The notes below the pieces were generated by a model. The model did no database searches. It saw nothing but the letters and a program-made list of their open reading frames with translations, and had not been told where the DNA came from. This document shows, one piece after another, positions 56,701 to 64,000 of a stretch of 64,000 nucleotides of DNA; the first letter of the stretch is position 1; every line of letters starts with the position of its first letter. The stretch is from positions 124,001-188,000 of the forward strand of contig NZ_RDQN01000003.1 in NCBI RefSeq assembly GCF_003703395.1. Reading direction: 5' to 3'. Made by a program: the position numbers and the translations under genes. This DNA is from Pseudoxanthomonas spadix (GTDB taxonomy: Bacteria; Pseudomonadota; Gammaproteobacteria; Xanthomonadales; Xanthomonadaceae).

Positions 56701-57019
56701 CATCGATGCCCGCCGCGAGGGCATGAGCGCGCACGATGCGATCCGCCGCGCCTGCCTGCTGCGCTTCCGCCCGATCATGATGACCACTGCCGCCGCGCTG
56801 CTGGGCGCGCTGCCGCTGGCGCTGGGCGATGGCATCGGCTCGGAGCTGCGCAAGCCGCTGGGCGTGTCCATCGTCGGCGGCCTGCTGCTGTCGCAGCTGG
56901 TGACCCTGTACACCACCCCGGTGATCTACCTGTACATGGAGCGCTTCTCCGAGCGCGTGCAGCGCTGGCGCAACCAGGGCGCGGCCGGCGATGGCGCGCC
57001 GCTAGCGGAGGCCGGTTGA
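53786..57019 (+). CDS. RND multidrug efflux permease, first (MdtB-like)
   Basis: A 1077-residue inner-membrane proton antiporter with 12 predicted spans in two repeats and two large periplasmic loops. FSSIFIRRPIATTLL opens the protein, the proton-relay aspartates sit in GFVVDDAIVMIENIVRY near residue 400, and VLLIGIVKKNAIMMIDFA lies near 955. The start is TTG 53786 with AGGA 10 bases upstream. It lies 85 bases after the adaptor gene and 36 before the second permease. Confidence 0.93.
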   Translation: MGFSSIFIRRPIATTLLMIGVMLLGILGYRSLPVSALPEIDSPSLVVTTQYPGASAATMAALVTTPLERQLGQISGMEMMTSDSSAGLSTIVLQFSMERDIDVASQDVQSAIRQATLPSGLPYQPTYNRVNPADAAILTLKLTSDTLPLREVNRYADSILAQRLSQVPGVGLVSIAGNVRPAVRIQANPAMLSSMGLTLEDLRSALTQANVNAPKGSLNGVTQSYSIGTNDQIEDANGYNSIIISYRNGAPVRLGDVARVVDGVENDQLSAWADGKQAVLLEIRRQPGANIVQTVAAIRALMPQLQSVLPAEVKLDIFSDRTETIRASVHEVQFTLILTIGLVVAVIFVFLRRLWATIIPSVAVPLSLVGTFGVMAFAGMSLDNLSLMALVVATGFVVDDAIVMIENIVRYIEQGKSGPEAAEEGARQIGFTVLSLTISLVAVFLPLLLMPGVTGRLFHEFAWVLSIAVVISMLVSLTLTPMMCAYLLKPDALPEGDDAHERTHAAGRQNLWSRTVGLYERTLDWVLAHQRLTLVVALATVAATVLLYIAIPKGLLPEQDTGLITGVVQADQTVAFDQMQARTQAVATALRKDPAVTGVAAFIGAGTMNPTINQGQISIVLAERSQREGLDQIVPRLHKAVAGIPGVALYLKPVQDVTLDTRVAATEYQFSLSDVDSAELQVQAERVTQALRQRPELSDVGNNAANAGRALMINVNRDTASALGVPMQTIDDTLYDAYGQRQISTIFTALNQYRVVLEVAPEFRTREALMNKLAVASNGSGALTGSNATTLGQVTSSNSATATGIGNANIGINVGTGGAIPLSALATSQVGTTPLVISHQQQLPAVTVSFNVTPGYSLSQAVAAINQVREQLDLPDTLRTEFIGKAAEYSSSQSDVVWLLIAAVVVIYIVLGVLYESYIHPLTIISTLPPAGVGALLALMLCGMSLSVDGIVGIVLLIGIVKKNAIMMIDFAIDARREGMSAHDAIRRACLLRFRPIMMTTAAALLGALPLALGDGIGSELRKPLGVSIVGGLLLSQLVTLYTTPVIYLYMERFSERVQRWRNQGAAGDGAPLAEAG

Positions 57020-57055
57020 CGGTCGCCCCACGCGATCGCAACCGCGAACCGAGCC

Positions 57056-60000
57056 ATGACGCGCCGAGTCAGTCTCTCCACCATCTTCATCCGCCGGCCG
57101 ATCGGCACCTCGCTGCTGGCGATGGGGTTGTTCGTCATCGGCCTGATCTGCTACCTGCGCCTGGGCGTGGCCGCGCTGCCGACGCTGAGCATTCCGGTGA
57201 TCTTCGTCCAGGCCAGCCAGCCCGGCGCCGACGCCAGCACCATGGCCGCCACGGTGACCGCGCCGCTGGAGCGCCGCCTGGGCCAGGTGCCCGGCATCGA
57301 CACGATGCGTTCGAGCAGCTTCGAAGGTCGCTCGATGATCTTCCTGAGCTTCAATCCCAGTCGCGACATCGACTCGGCCGCGCAGGACGTGGCCGCCGCG
57401 TTGAGCGCGGCCAGCATGGATTTGCCCTCGGGCATGCAGCCGCCCAACTACCAGAAAGCCAACCCCAACGACGATCCGCTGATTGCCATGGCCCTGACCT
57501 CCGACACGCAGTCGGCGGCGGAGCTGTACAACCTGGCCGACTCGCTGCTGGCCCAGCGCCTGCGCCAGGTGGCCGGCGTGGCCTCGGTGGACATTGCCGG
57601 CGCGTCCACTCCGGCGGTGCGCGTGGACGTGAACCTGCGTGCGCTCAATGCCATGGGCCTGTCGCCCGACGACCTGCGCAATGCCATGCGCGCGGCCAAC
57701 GTGGTCTCGCCGACCGGCTTTCTGTCCGACGGCAAGACGACCATGGCGGTGATCGTCAACGACTCGGTGCGCAAGGCGGCCGACTTCGCCAACCTGGCCA
57801 TCTCCAGCCAGAACGGCGTGACCGTGCGCCTGAAGGACGTGGCCAGCGTCTACGACGGCCAGCAGGACGCCTACCAGGCCGCCTGGTTCAACAGGAAGCC
57901 GGCGGTGGTGATGTACACCTTCATCCGCAGCGGCGCCAACGTGGTGGAAACCGTCGACCGGATCCGCGCCCAGCTGCCGCGGCTGGAGGCGTACCTGCCG
58001 CCAGGCACCACGCTGACCCCGTACTTCGACCGCACCCCGACCGTGCGCGCCTCGCTGCATGAGGTGGAGATCACCCTGCTGATCAGCCTGGCGATGGTGG
58101 TGCTGGTGATGGCGCTGTTCCTGCGCCGGCTGGCGCCGACCCTGATCGCCACGGTCACCGTGCCGCTGTCGCTGGCCGGCTCGGCGGTGGTGATGTACAC
58201 CCTGGGCTACACGCTCAACAACCTGAGCCTGCTGGCGCTGGTGATTGCCATTGGCTTTGTGGTCGATGATGCGATCGTGGTGATCGAAAACATCATGCGC
58301 CACCTGGATGAAGGCAAGTCGCGGATGGAGGCGGCCATCGCCGGCTCGCGCGAGATCGGCTTCACCATCGTCTCGATCACCGCTTCGCTGATCGCGGTGT
58401 TCATCCCGATCCTGTTCGCCAAGGGCATGATCGGGGCGTTTTTCCGCGAGTTCACCGTGACCCTGGTGGCGGCCATCGCGGTCTCGGCGATCATCTCGCT
58501 GACCCTGACACCGACCCTGTGCAGCCGCTTCCTGCAGCCACACGATGCCAGCCAGGCCACCTCCAGGCTGGGCCGCCTGATCGAGGCCGGCCACGCGCGG
58601 ATGCTGCACCTCTATACCGTGTGCCTGGATTTCAGCCTGCGCCATGCATTGCTGCTGTCGATGACGCCGTTGATCCTGATCGGCCTGACCATGTTCCTGT
58701 TCACCAAGGTCCAGTCTGGCAGCTTCCCGCCGCAGGACACCGGCCTGATCTGGGGCCGCGCCCAATCCAGCGCCACGGTGTCCTTCACCGACATGAAGAA
58801 GCGCCAGGAGCGGATCACCAACATGCTGCTGGCCGACCCGGCGGTCAAGGTCGTGGGCGTGCGCCTGGGCAGCGGCCGGCAGGGTTCCAGCGCACAGTTC
58901 AACGTCGAGCTCAAGACCCGCGCCGAGGGCCGCAGGCAACCCACCTCGGTGGTGCTCTCGCGGCTGAGCGCCAAGGCCGACAAGTATCCGGACCTGCAGC
59001 TGCGCCTGCGCGCGGTCCAGGACCTGCCCAGCGATGGCGGTGGCGGCAGCAACCAGGGCGCGCAATACGAGAAGTCCCTGCAGGGCAACGACCTGCAGGA
59101 ACTCCAGTACTGGCTGCCCAGGGTGGTGGCCGAACTGAAGAAGAACCCCAAGTTCCGCGACGTTGGCAGCGACGTGGAAGAGGGCGGTCTGCGTCAGAAC
59201 ATCGTGATCGACCGTGACAAGGCTGCGCGCCTGGGGGTGTCGATCGGCGCCATCGACGGCGCGCTGTACGGCGCCTTCGGCCAGCGCTCGGTGTCCACGA
59301 TCTACTCCGAGCTCAACCAGTACTCGGTGGTGGTCAATGCGCTGCCCAGCCAGACCGCCAGCCCCGCGCAGTTGGACGCGATCAAGCTCAAGACCCGCAG
59401 TGGCGAGATGATCCCGCTCACCGCCCTGGCCAGGCAGACCGATGCCCTGGCGCCCTCGCAGGTCACCCACCTGAACCAGTACACGGTGATGGACCTGAGC
59501 TACAACCTGGCCCCGGGCGTGAGCACCGGCGAGGCCGATGTCATCTTCAGGTCGGTGGTCGAAGGCATGCGCATGCCCGGGGACATCAAGATCGCCCAGG
59601 ACAGCGGCTGGGGCGCACAGCTGAATCCCAACTCGATGGGCGTGCTGGTCCTGGCCGCCATCCTGACCGTCTACATCGTGCTGGGCATGCTCTACGAGAG
59701 CCTGATCCACCCGGTCACGATCCTGTCCACGCTGCCGGCGGCCGGTGTGGGCGCGCTGCTGGCACTGGTGGCGACCAACACCGAGCTGTCGGTGATCTCG
59801 ATGATCGCGCTGGTGCTGCTGATCGGCATCGTCAAGAAGAACGCGATCATGATGATCGACTTCGCCCTGGTGGCCCAGCGCGAGCACGGCCTGGAGCCGC
59901 TGGCTGCCGTGCGCGAGGCCTCGATCGTGCGCTTCCGCCCGATCATGATGACCACCATGGTCGCGCTGCTGGCCGCGCTGCCCCTGGCGATCGGCCTGGG

Positions 60001-60199
60001 CGAAGGTTCCGAGCTGCGCCGGCCGCTGGGCATCGCCATGATCGGCGGCCTGCTGGTCTCGCAGAGCCTGACCCTGCTCAGCACGCCGGCGCTGTACGTG
60101 ATCTTCTCCTGCCTGCAGCGGCACTGGCGCAACTGGCGCGCGCGCCGCCGCGAGAAGAAGCTGGCCGGTCGCCGCCAGCGCCTGGCCCGGGCCAGCTGA
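57056..60199 (+). CDS. RND multidrug efflux permease, second (MdtC-like)
   Basis: A 1047-residue paralogue of the previous gene with the same layout: LSTIFIRRPIGTSLLAMG at the start, GFVVDDAIVVIENIMRH near residue 400, and VLLIGIVKKNAIMMIDFAL near 920. Two different permeases behind one adaptor match MdtBC-type heteromultimers. No outer-membrane channel gene follows, so a TolC-like channel must come from elsewhere. Its C-terminus is basic (RRREKKLAGRRQRLARAS). Confidence 0.93.
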   Translation: MTRRVSLSTIFIRRPIGTSLLAMGLFVIGLICYLRLGVAALPTLSIPVIFVQASQPGADASTMAATVTAPLERRLGQVPGIDTMRSSSFEGRSMIFLSFNPSRDIDSAAQDVAAALSAASMDLPSGMQPPNYQKANPNDDPLIAMALTSDTQSAAELYNLADSLLAQRLRQVAGVASVDIAGASTPAVRVDVNLRALNAMGLSPDDLRNAMRAANVVSPTGFLSDGKTTMAVIVNDSVRKAADFANLAISSQNGVTVRLKDVASVYDGQQDAYQAAWFNRKPAVVMYTFIRSGANVVETVDRIRAQLPRLEAYLPPGTTLTPYFDRTPTVRASLHEVEITLLISLAMVVLVMALFLRRLAPTLIATVTVPLSLAGSAVVMYTLGYTLNNLSLLALVIAIGFVVDDAIVVIENIMRHLDEGKSRMEAAIAGSREIGFTIVSITASLIAVFIPILFAKGMIGAFFREFTVTLVAAIAVSAIISLTLTPTLCSRFLQPHDASQATSRLGRLIEAGHARMLHLYTVCLDFSLRHALLLSMTPLILIGLTMFLFTKVQSGSFPPQDTGLIWGRAQSSATVSFTDMKKRQERITNMLLADPAVKVVGVRLGSGRQGSSAQFNVELKTRAEGRRQPTSVVLSRLSAKADKYPDLQLRLRAVQDLPSDGGGGSNQGAQYEKSLQGNDLQELQYWLPRVVAELKKNPKFRDVGSDVEEGGLRQNIVIDRDKAARLGVSIGAIDGALYGAFGQRSVSTIYSELNQYSVVVNALPSQTASPAQLDAIKLKTRSGEMIPLTALARQTDALAPSQVTHLNQYTVMDLSYNLAPGVSTGEADVIFRSVVEGMRMPGDIKIAQDSGWGAQLNPNSMGVLVLAAILTVYIVLGMLYESLIHPVTILSTLPAAGVGALLALVATNTELSVISMIALVLLIGIVKKNAIMMIDFALVAQREHGLEPLAAVREASIVRFRPIMMTTMVALLAALPLAIGLGEGSELRRPLGIAMIGGLLVSQSLTLLSTPALYVIFSCLQRHWRNWRARRREKKLAGRRQRLARAS

Positions 60200-60392
60200 A
60201 CGATCGGGGACCGGGATCGGTGCTGCAGTGCAAACGCGCGGCGGCACCGGTGGGGGATGAAAACGATCTCTTCGTGACCCGGCGCACACCGGGCGCGCGT
60301 GTGCATGCCGATGACCGCGCACGTTCAACAATCTGCAATGCGCCAGCGCCACACTGGCTGCACAGGGGCGGTAACCAGTCAGGGAGTCCGCA

Positions 60393-60737
60393 ATGAACGT
60401 CATCAGCAACACCCGCCTGCCGCGGGTCTTCATCGACATCGAAGCAGAACAGGAGTACTGGCAGGACTGGTACCAGAACCTGCCCGGCGCTGCGGCAGCG
60501 CGCGGATTTGCCGCCTACTGGCCGGTGATCGGCGCGGTCTACGACGTCTACATCAACTATCCCGGCTGGGATTCGGACCGCGCCCAGGCGCGCTATGCGC
60601 GATGTGCCGCAGTCCAGCTGCTGGGCCTGAGCGAGCGCCAGGCCAGCGAGGTGTTCTCCCAGGTCTGGGGCCGCATCAGCGGCGAGCGCCTGGGCCGGGC
60701 GGCGCTGGAACGCACGGCGCGACCGTACGCGGCGTAG
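60393..60737 (+). CDS. Hypothetical protein, unrecognised
   Basis: A 114-residue protein I do not recognise. It starts MNVISNTRLPRVFIDIEAEQ and is rich in Trp and Tyr in the first half (EYWQDWYQNLPG, FAAYWPVIGAVYDVYINYPG), with helix-forming sequence after residue 60 (ERQASEVFSQVWGRISGERL). No signal peptide or membrane span is clear. GGGAG about 7 bases before the ATG and a codon pattern like the neighbours support a real gene. It converges on psd with 21 bases between, and a 193-base gap without genes precedes it. Confidence 0.72.
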   Translation: MNVISNTRLPRVFIDIEAEQEYWQDWYQNLPGAAAARGFAAYWPVIGAVYDVYINYPGWDSDRAQARYARCAAVQLLGLSERQASEVFSQVWGRISGERLGRAALERTARPYAA

Positions 60738-60758
60738 CCCCGGGATTCGCCGCGGGCC

Positions 60759-61601
60759 CTACCGCAACCGCGCCAGCGCCTGGCCCAGCCGCACCGGGGT
60801 CTGCGCACCCAGGTTTGGTGCCAACGTGGCCACGCCCGGCGGCAGCAGCACGATCACGGTGGAGCCGTAGTTGAAGCGGGCCATCTCGCCGAAACGCTCC
60901 AGCACGATGCCGCGGCCGCGGTAGTCCTTGCGCGTGATCCTGGTGGCGTACGCGGGGATCTCGACCCCGCTCCACACCGTTTCCACGCCCGAGACCAGCA
61001 TCGCCCCGACCATCACGCAGGCCATCGGGCCAAAGTTGGTATCGAAGTGGCACACCAGCCGCTCGTTGCGCGCAAACAGGCCCTGGACCCTGGCCACCGC
61101 GTCGACGCCCACGCTGAACAGGCGCCCGGGCACGTGCACGGTCTCGCGCAGGGTGCCGGTCCAGGGCATGTGCACGCGGTGGTAGTCGCGCGGCGACAGG
61201 TACACCGTGGCGAAGGCGCCGTGCTCGAACGGCGCGGCGTCGGCGTCGCTGCCCAGCAGCGCGCTGGCGGTGAAATGGCGGCCCTTGGCCTGGAAGATGC
61301 GGCCGGACTCGATCGGCCCGCACTGGCTGATGTGGCCATCGGCCGGCATCAGCAGCGCACGCGGATCCGGGTCGGGCACCCGCGCGCCCGGCCTGAGCGC
61401 GCGGGTGAAGAACGCATTGAAGCTCGGGTAGGCGGTGGGGTCCGGCTGCGCCGCTTCGGACAGGTCCACGTTGAACCTGGCCACGACCAGGTCGATCAGG
61501 CGCTGCTTGATCGCCGGGTTGTGCGAGTACGCCAGCCTGCGCGCGAGCGAGGACAGCAGCTGGTGCGGCAGTGCATAGGTGACGGTGGTGACCAGGCTCA
61601 C
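60759..61601 (-). CDS. psd: Phosphatidylserine decarboxylase proenzyme
   Basis: A 280-residue membrane-associated enzyme making phosphatidylethanolamine. Motifs are [46 protein letters not shown] and the self-cleavage site in [11 protein letters not shown] near residue 250 (LGST-type Gly-Ser, with Tyr for Leu), where Ser becomes the pyruvoyl group. The start is GTG 61601, which overlaps the stop of the sco1 gene (GTGA). Confidence 0.95.
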   Translation of the reverse strand: MSLVTTVTYALPHQLLSSLARRLAYSHNPAIKQRLIDLVVARFNVDLSEAAQPDPTAYPSFNAFFTRALRPGARVPDPDPRALLMPADGHISQCGPIESGRIFQAKGRHFTASALLGSDADAAPFEHGAFATVYLSPRDYHRVHMPWTGTLRETVHVPGRLFSVGVDAVARVQGLFARNERLVCHFDTNFGPMACVMVGAMLVSGVETVWSGVEIPAYATRITRKDYRGRGIVLERFGEMARFNYGSTVIVLLPPGVATLAPNLGAQTPVRLGQALARLR

Positions 61602-62251
61602 TTGCTGGCCTGTGTGAGCGCGAGCATGTCTGCGGCGATGGCTTGCGGATTGAACGGCGGCTGGATGAGCCCGGCCATGCGCGCCTGCGGATCGAGCACG
61701 ATCAGCTGTGCGGAGTGGTCCATGGAGTAGTCCTGCGGGTTGTCCTTGAAGTGTTCGCCTGGCACCTTGATGAACACCAGGCTCATCGCGCGGGCGAAGT
61801 CCTCCAGGGCGGGAATGTCGGCGGTGGCCGCCAGGGTGTCGCGGTGGAAGGCGTGGGCATATTCGCCGACCCTGATCGGGCTGTCGCGCTCGGGATCGAC
61901 CGAGACCAACAGTACCCGCGGCCGCACGCTGTCGGCCAGCGCGGCCCACTGCTTCTGCGCCTGGGCCAGCTGGGCCAGGGTGGTGGGGCACACATCCGGG
62001 CAATAGGTGAAGCCCAGGAACGCCAGGGTCCAGTGCCCGCGCAGTTCGCCCTGGGTCAGCTGCGTGCCATCGGACTGGCGCAGCGAGAATGCCGGCAGTG
62101 GGCGCGGCGTGGGCAGCAGGGTCACCGCCTGGGTTGCCGGCCAGCGCGCGTTGTTGGAGGTGGACGGCCCCAGCAGCCTGTTGCCGGCCAGCACGCCCAG
62201 CACCGCGGCGATTGCGACCAGGAGTGCGACACCCAGAGTGCGTTTGGACAT
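61598..62251 (-). CDS. SCO1/SenC family copper-binding protein
   Basis: A 217-residue membrane-anchored thioredoxin-fold protein. One N-terminal span ([17 protein letters not shown]), then the copper-binding CPDVC motif in [14 protein letters not shown] near 84-88 and the distant histidine in [13 protein letters not shown] near 176. SCO proteins help assemble the CuA centre of cytochrome c oxidase or handle thiol stress. No oxidase genes are beside it here. It is co-translated with psd and divergent from prmB. Confidence 0.93.
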   Translation of the reverse strand: MSKRTLGVALLVAIAAVLGVLAGNRLLGPSTSNNARWPATQAVTLLPTPRPLPAFSLRQSDGTQLTQGELRGHWTLAFLGFTYCPDVCPTTLAQLAQAQKQWAALADSVRPRVLLVSVDPERDSPIRVGEYAHAFHRDTLAATADIPALEDFARAMSLVFIKVPGEHFKDNPQDYSMDHSAQLIVLDPQARMAGLIQPPFNPQAIAADMLALTQASK

Positions 62252-62287
62252 TGTTTACGTTTCCGCTGCAACGAGGAACCATGATAC

Positions 62288-62314
62288 CGGCCGCCCCCCT
62301 ATAATCGGCGGCCG
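62288..62314 (+). promoter_or_regulatory. prmB promoter -10 inside a 27-bp palindrome
   Basis: TATAAT at 62300-62305 is a consensus -10 element, 28 bases before the prmB ATG. It sits in the 11-base spacer between inverted arms CGGCCGCC (62288-62295) and GGCGGCCG (62307-62314). The arms could be an operator for a dimeric regulator of prmB and the divergent SCO gene, or chance in GC-rich DNA. No clear -35 element is seen. Confidence 0.5.
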
Positions 62315-62333
62315 CCTTCCGCTGTTGCTGTCC

Positions 62334-63263
62334 ATGACTGCCGACGCAGCCAACGCCCTGCACACCCTCATCGACCTGATCCGCTACGGCGCCAGCCGCT
62401 TCAACGCGGCCGGGTTGACCTTCGGGCACAGCCACGACAACGCGCTGGACGAGGCCACCGCGCTGGTCCTGCATACCCTGCACCTGCCGCCGGACCTGGG
62501 CCCGGCCTATGGCCAGGCGCACCTGCTGGCCGAAGAAAAGCAGGCCATCCTGGCGCTGATCGAGCGTCGCGTGGCCGAGCGCGTGCCGGTGGCCTACCTG
62601 ACCGGCGAGGCCTGGTTCGCGGGCCTGAGCTTCAAGACCGATGCGCGCGCGCTGGTGCCGCGTTCGCCGATCGCCGAGCTGATCGAGTCGGGCTTTGAGC
62701 CCTGGCTGGGCGGCCGCCAGGTGCAGCGCGTGCTGGACCTGTGCACCGGCTCGGGCTGCATCGCCATCGCCATGGGCCACTACAACCCGGACTGGCAGGT
62801 CGATGGCGCCGACATCAGCGATGAGGCGCTGGCCCTGGCTGCCGAGAACAAGGCGCGCCTGCACGCCGACAACGTGCAACTGATCAAGTCCGACCTGTTC
62901 AACGGCCTGTCCGGCCGTCGCTACGAGCTGATCGTCAGCAATCCCCCGTATGTCACCAACGAGGAAACCGACGCGCTGCCGCAGGAGTATTCCCACGAGC
63001 CGCAGCTGGGCCTGCGCGCGGGGCAGGACGGCCTGGACCTGGTCCTGAAGATCCTGCGCGATGCGCCGAGCCACCTGTCCGCCGACGGCCTGCTGATCTG
63101 CGAAGTCGGCGAATCCGAACGGCACCTGGTCAGACTGCTGCCGGAAGTGGACTTTTCCTGGATCGAGTTCAAGGTCGGCCAGATGGGGGTGTTCGCGGTG
63201 GAATGCCGCGAACTGATCGCGCACAGCGCTCGGATCACGGAATTGGCAGCGCAGCGGTCGTGA
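62334..63263 (+). CDS. prmB: 50S ribosomal protein L3 glutamine methyltransferase
   Basis: A 309-residue HemK-family methyltransferase that modifies the glutamine of ribosomal protein L3. The N-terminal helical domain (residues 1-90) precedes the SAM site [16 protein letters not shown] near 133 and the NPPY motif in [17 protein letters not shown] near 203. [22 protein letters not shown] (62616-62681) and the [20 protein letters not shown] segment favour PrmB over PrmC. Upstream of aroC, as in E. coli. Confidence 0.95.
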   Translation: MTADAANALHTLIDLIRYGASRFNAAGLTFGHSHDNALDEATALVLHTLHLPPDLGPAYGQAHLLAEEKQAILALIERRVAERVPVAYLTGEAWFAGLSFKTDARALVPRSPIAELIESGFEPWLGGRQVQRVLDLCTGSGCIAIAMGHYNPDWQVDGADISDEALALAAENKARLHADNVQLIKSDLFNGLSGRRYELIVSNPPYVTNEETDALPQEYSHEPQLGLRAGQDGLDLVLKILRDAPSHLSADGLLICEVGESERHLVRLLPEVDFSWIEFKVGQMGVFAVECRELIAHSARITELAAQRS

Positions 63264-63325
63264 GCTGCGCTTTCGCCCGTCATGACGGCAACAGCGAAAA
63301 CAGTAGGTAACGGTACATCCCAATC

Positions 63326-64000
63326 GTGAACACATTCGGCCATCTGTTCCGCGTCACCACCTTCGGCGAGTCGCATGGCCCGGCGATCGGCTGCGTGGTC
63401 GATGGCTGCCCGCCGGGGCTGGAGCTGGACCCGGCCGAGTTCGCCCACGACCTGCAGCGTCGCGCCACCGGCAAGAGCCGGCACACCTCGGCCCGGCGCG
63501 AGGCCGACGTGGTGGAGATCCTCTCCGGCGTCTACCAGGGCCGCACCACCGGCACTCCGATCGGCCTGCTGATCCGCAACACCGACCAGCGCAGCAGGGA
63601 CTACGGCACCATCGCCGCCCAGTTCCGCCCCGGCCATGCCGACTACAGCTACTGGCACAAGTACGGCATCCGCGATCCGCGCGGTGGCGGGCGCTCATCG
63701 GCGCGCGAGACCACCATGCGCGTGGCCGCCGGGGTGATCGCCAAGAAGTGGCTGGGCCAGCGCTTTGGGGTGCGCGTGCGCGGATTCCTCTCGCAGCTGG
63801 GCCAGATCAGGCCGGCCGGTTTCGACTGGAACGCGGTCGAGGACAACCCGTTCTTCTGGCCGCACGCCGCGCAGGTGGATGAACTGGAAACCTACATGGA
63901 CGCGCTGCGCAAGTCCGGCGATTCGGTCGGCGCACGGGTGGACGTGGTCGCCGACAACGTGCCGCCGGGCTGGGGCGAGCCGGTCTACGGCAAGCTCGAC
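63326..64000 (+). CDS. aroC: Chorismate synthase, N-terminal part (partial)
   Basis: The first 225 residues of AroC, cut by the window end; the full enzyme is about 365 residues. It forms chorismate from EPSP with reduced FMN. Visible motifs are [21 protein letters not shown] at the start, [34 protein letters not shown] and the signature [20 protein letters not shown]. The start is GTG 63326 (most AroC begin MNTFG here), 62 bases after prmB. Confidence 0.96.
   Translation, partial: MNTFGHLFRVTTFGESHGPAIGCVVDGCPPGLELDPAEFAHDLQRRATGKSRHTSARREADVVEILSGVYQGRTTGTPIGLLIRNTDQRSRDYGTIAAQFRPGHADYSYWHKYGIRDPRGGGRSSARETTMRVAAGVIAKKWLGQRFGVRVRGFLSQLGQIRPAGFDWNAVEDNPFFWPHAAQVDELETYMDALRKSGDSVGARVDVVADNVPPGWGEPVYGKLD

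Noticed and set aside
53603..60439. Very long antisense open frames (over 1000 codons each) opposite the two RND permease genes
   Set aside because: They are shadows produced by high GC at third codon positions; translations are His/Gln/Arg-rich and lack any domain, while the plus strand encodes clear RND proteins.

Overview
This window is a stretch of bacterial core chromosome, GC-rich throughout, with almost every gene recognisable and very little non-coding space. Gene content and order point to a gammaproteobacterium of the Xanthomonadaceae (Lysobacteraceae; Xanthomonas/Stenotrophomonas/Pseudoxanthomonas/Lysobacter relatives). The evidence is the pncC(cinA)-ubiB-lexA-recA-recX-alaS-csrA run, a Xanthomonas-type LexA box, the pcnB-folK-panBCD-pgi run, the bcp-gcvR-dapA-bamC synteny shared with E. 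coli, and a GTAG-type palindromic repeat like those of Stenotrophomonas. The species cannot be fixed from sequence reading alone. No insertion sequence, prophage, CRISPR array or integrase was seen.

Layout: (1) 0-8 kb holds a sulfur and thiol redox neighbourhood: the end of a sulfide:quinone oxidoreductase-like flavoprotein, a TSUP transporter, a short-Q-loop bd oxidase with a 39-residue DUF2474 protein, a DsrE-like protein, and a divergent operon of DsbD, a membrane TlpA fusion and a DsbG-like protein. (2) 8-12.4 kb holds a two-component system and a Tat-targeted GH3 glucosidase behind a LacI-type operator. (3) 12.5-21 kb is the SOS and translation block ending in csrA and two tRNA genes. 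(4) 21-28.6 kb holds a UDP-sugar dehydrogenase/epimerase pair, an alpha/beta hydrolase, PIN-PhoH, Bcp, GcvR, a broken dapA, a short BamC-like lipoprotein and FdxA. (5) 28.7-34.5 kb holds tRNA-Glu, pcnB, folK, panB, panC, panD, pgi and a REP pair. (6) 34.5-43 kb holds divergent queG and nnrD-tsaE-amiC-mutL plus two envelope proteins. (7) 43-50.4 kb holds an RnfB-like ferredoxin, metG, mrp, dcd, HIT, dienelactone hydrolase, greB and small secreted proteins. (8) 50.6-60.2 kb holds a lytic transglycosylase and an RND efflux operon with two permeases. (9) 60.4-64 kb holds a small orphan protein, sco1-psd, prmB and the start of aroC.

Many adjacent genes overlap by 1-4 bases at stop/start codons (cydB/DUF2474, dsbD/tlpA-like, regulator/kinase, pncC/ubiB, pcnB/folK, panD/pgi, nnrD/tsaE, mutL/DUF1684, sco1/psd), suggesting translationally coupled operons.

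No wholly new multi-gene system is evident. The best leads are: pcnB has no ATG, GTG or TTG upstream of its conserved N-terminus and probably starts at AUC; lexA looks leaderless, with its operator covering the -10 box; dapA is reduced to about 40% of its length in its ancestral position; and an Lgt-like membrane domain is fused to a thioredoxin in the Dsb operon.
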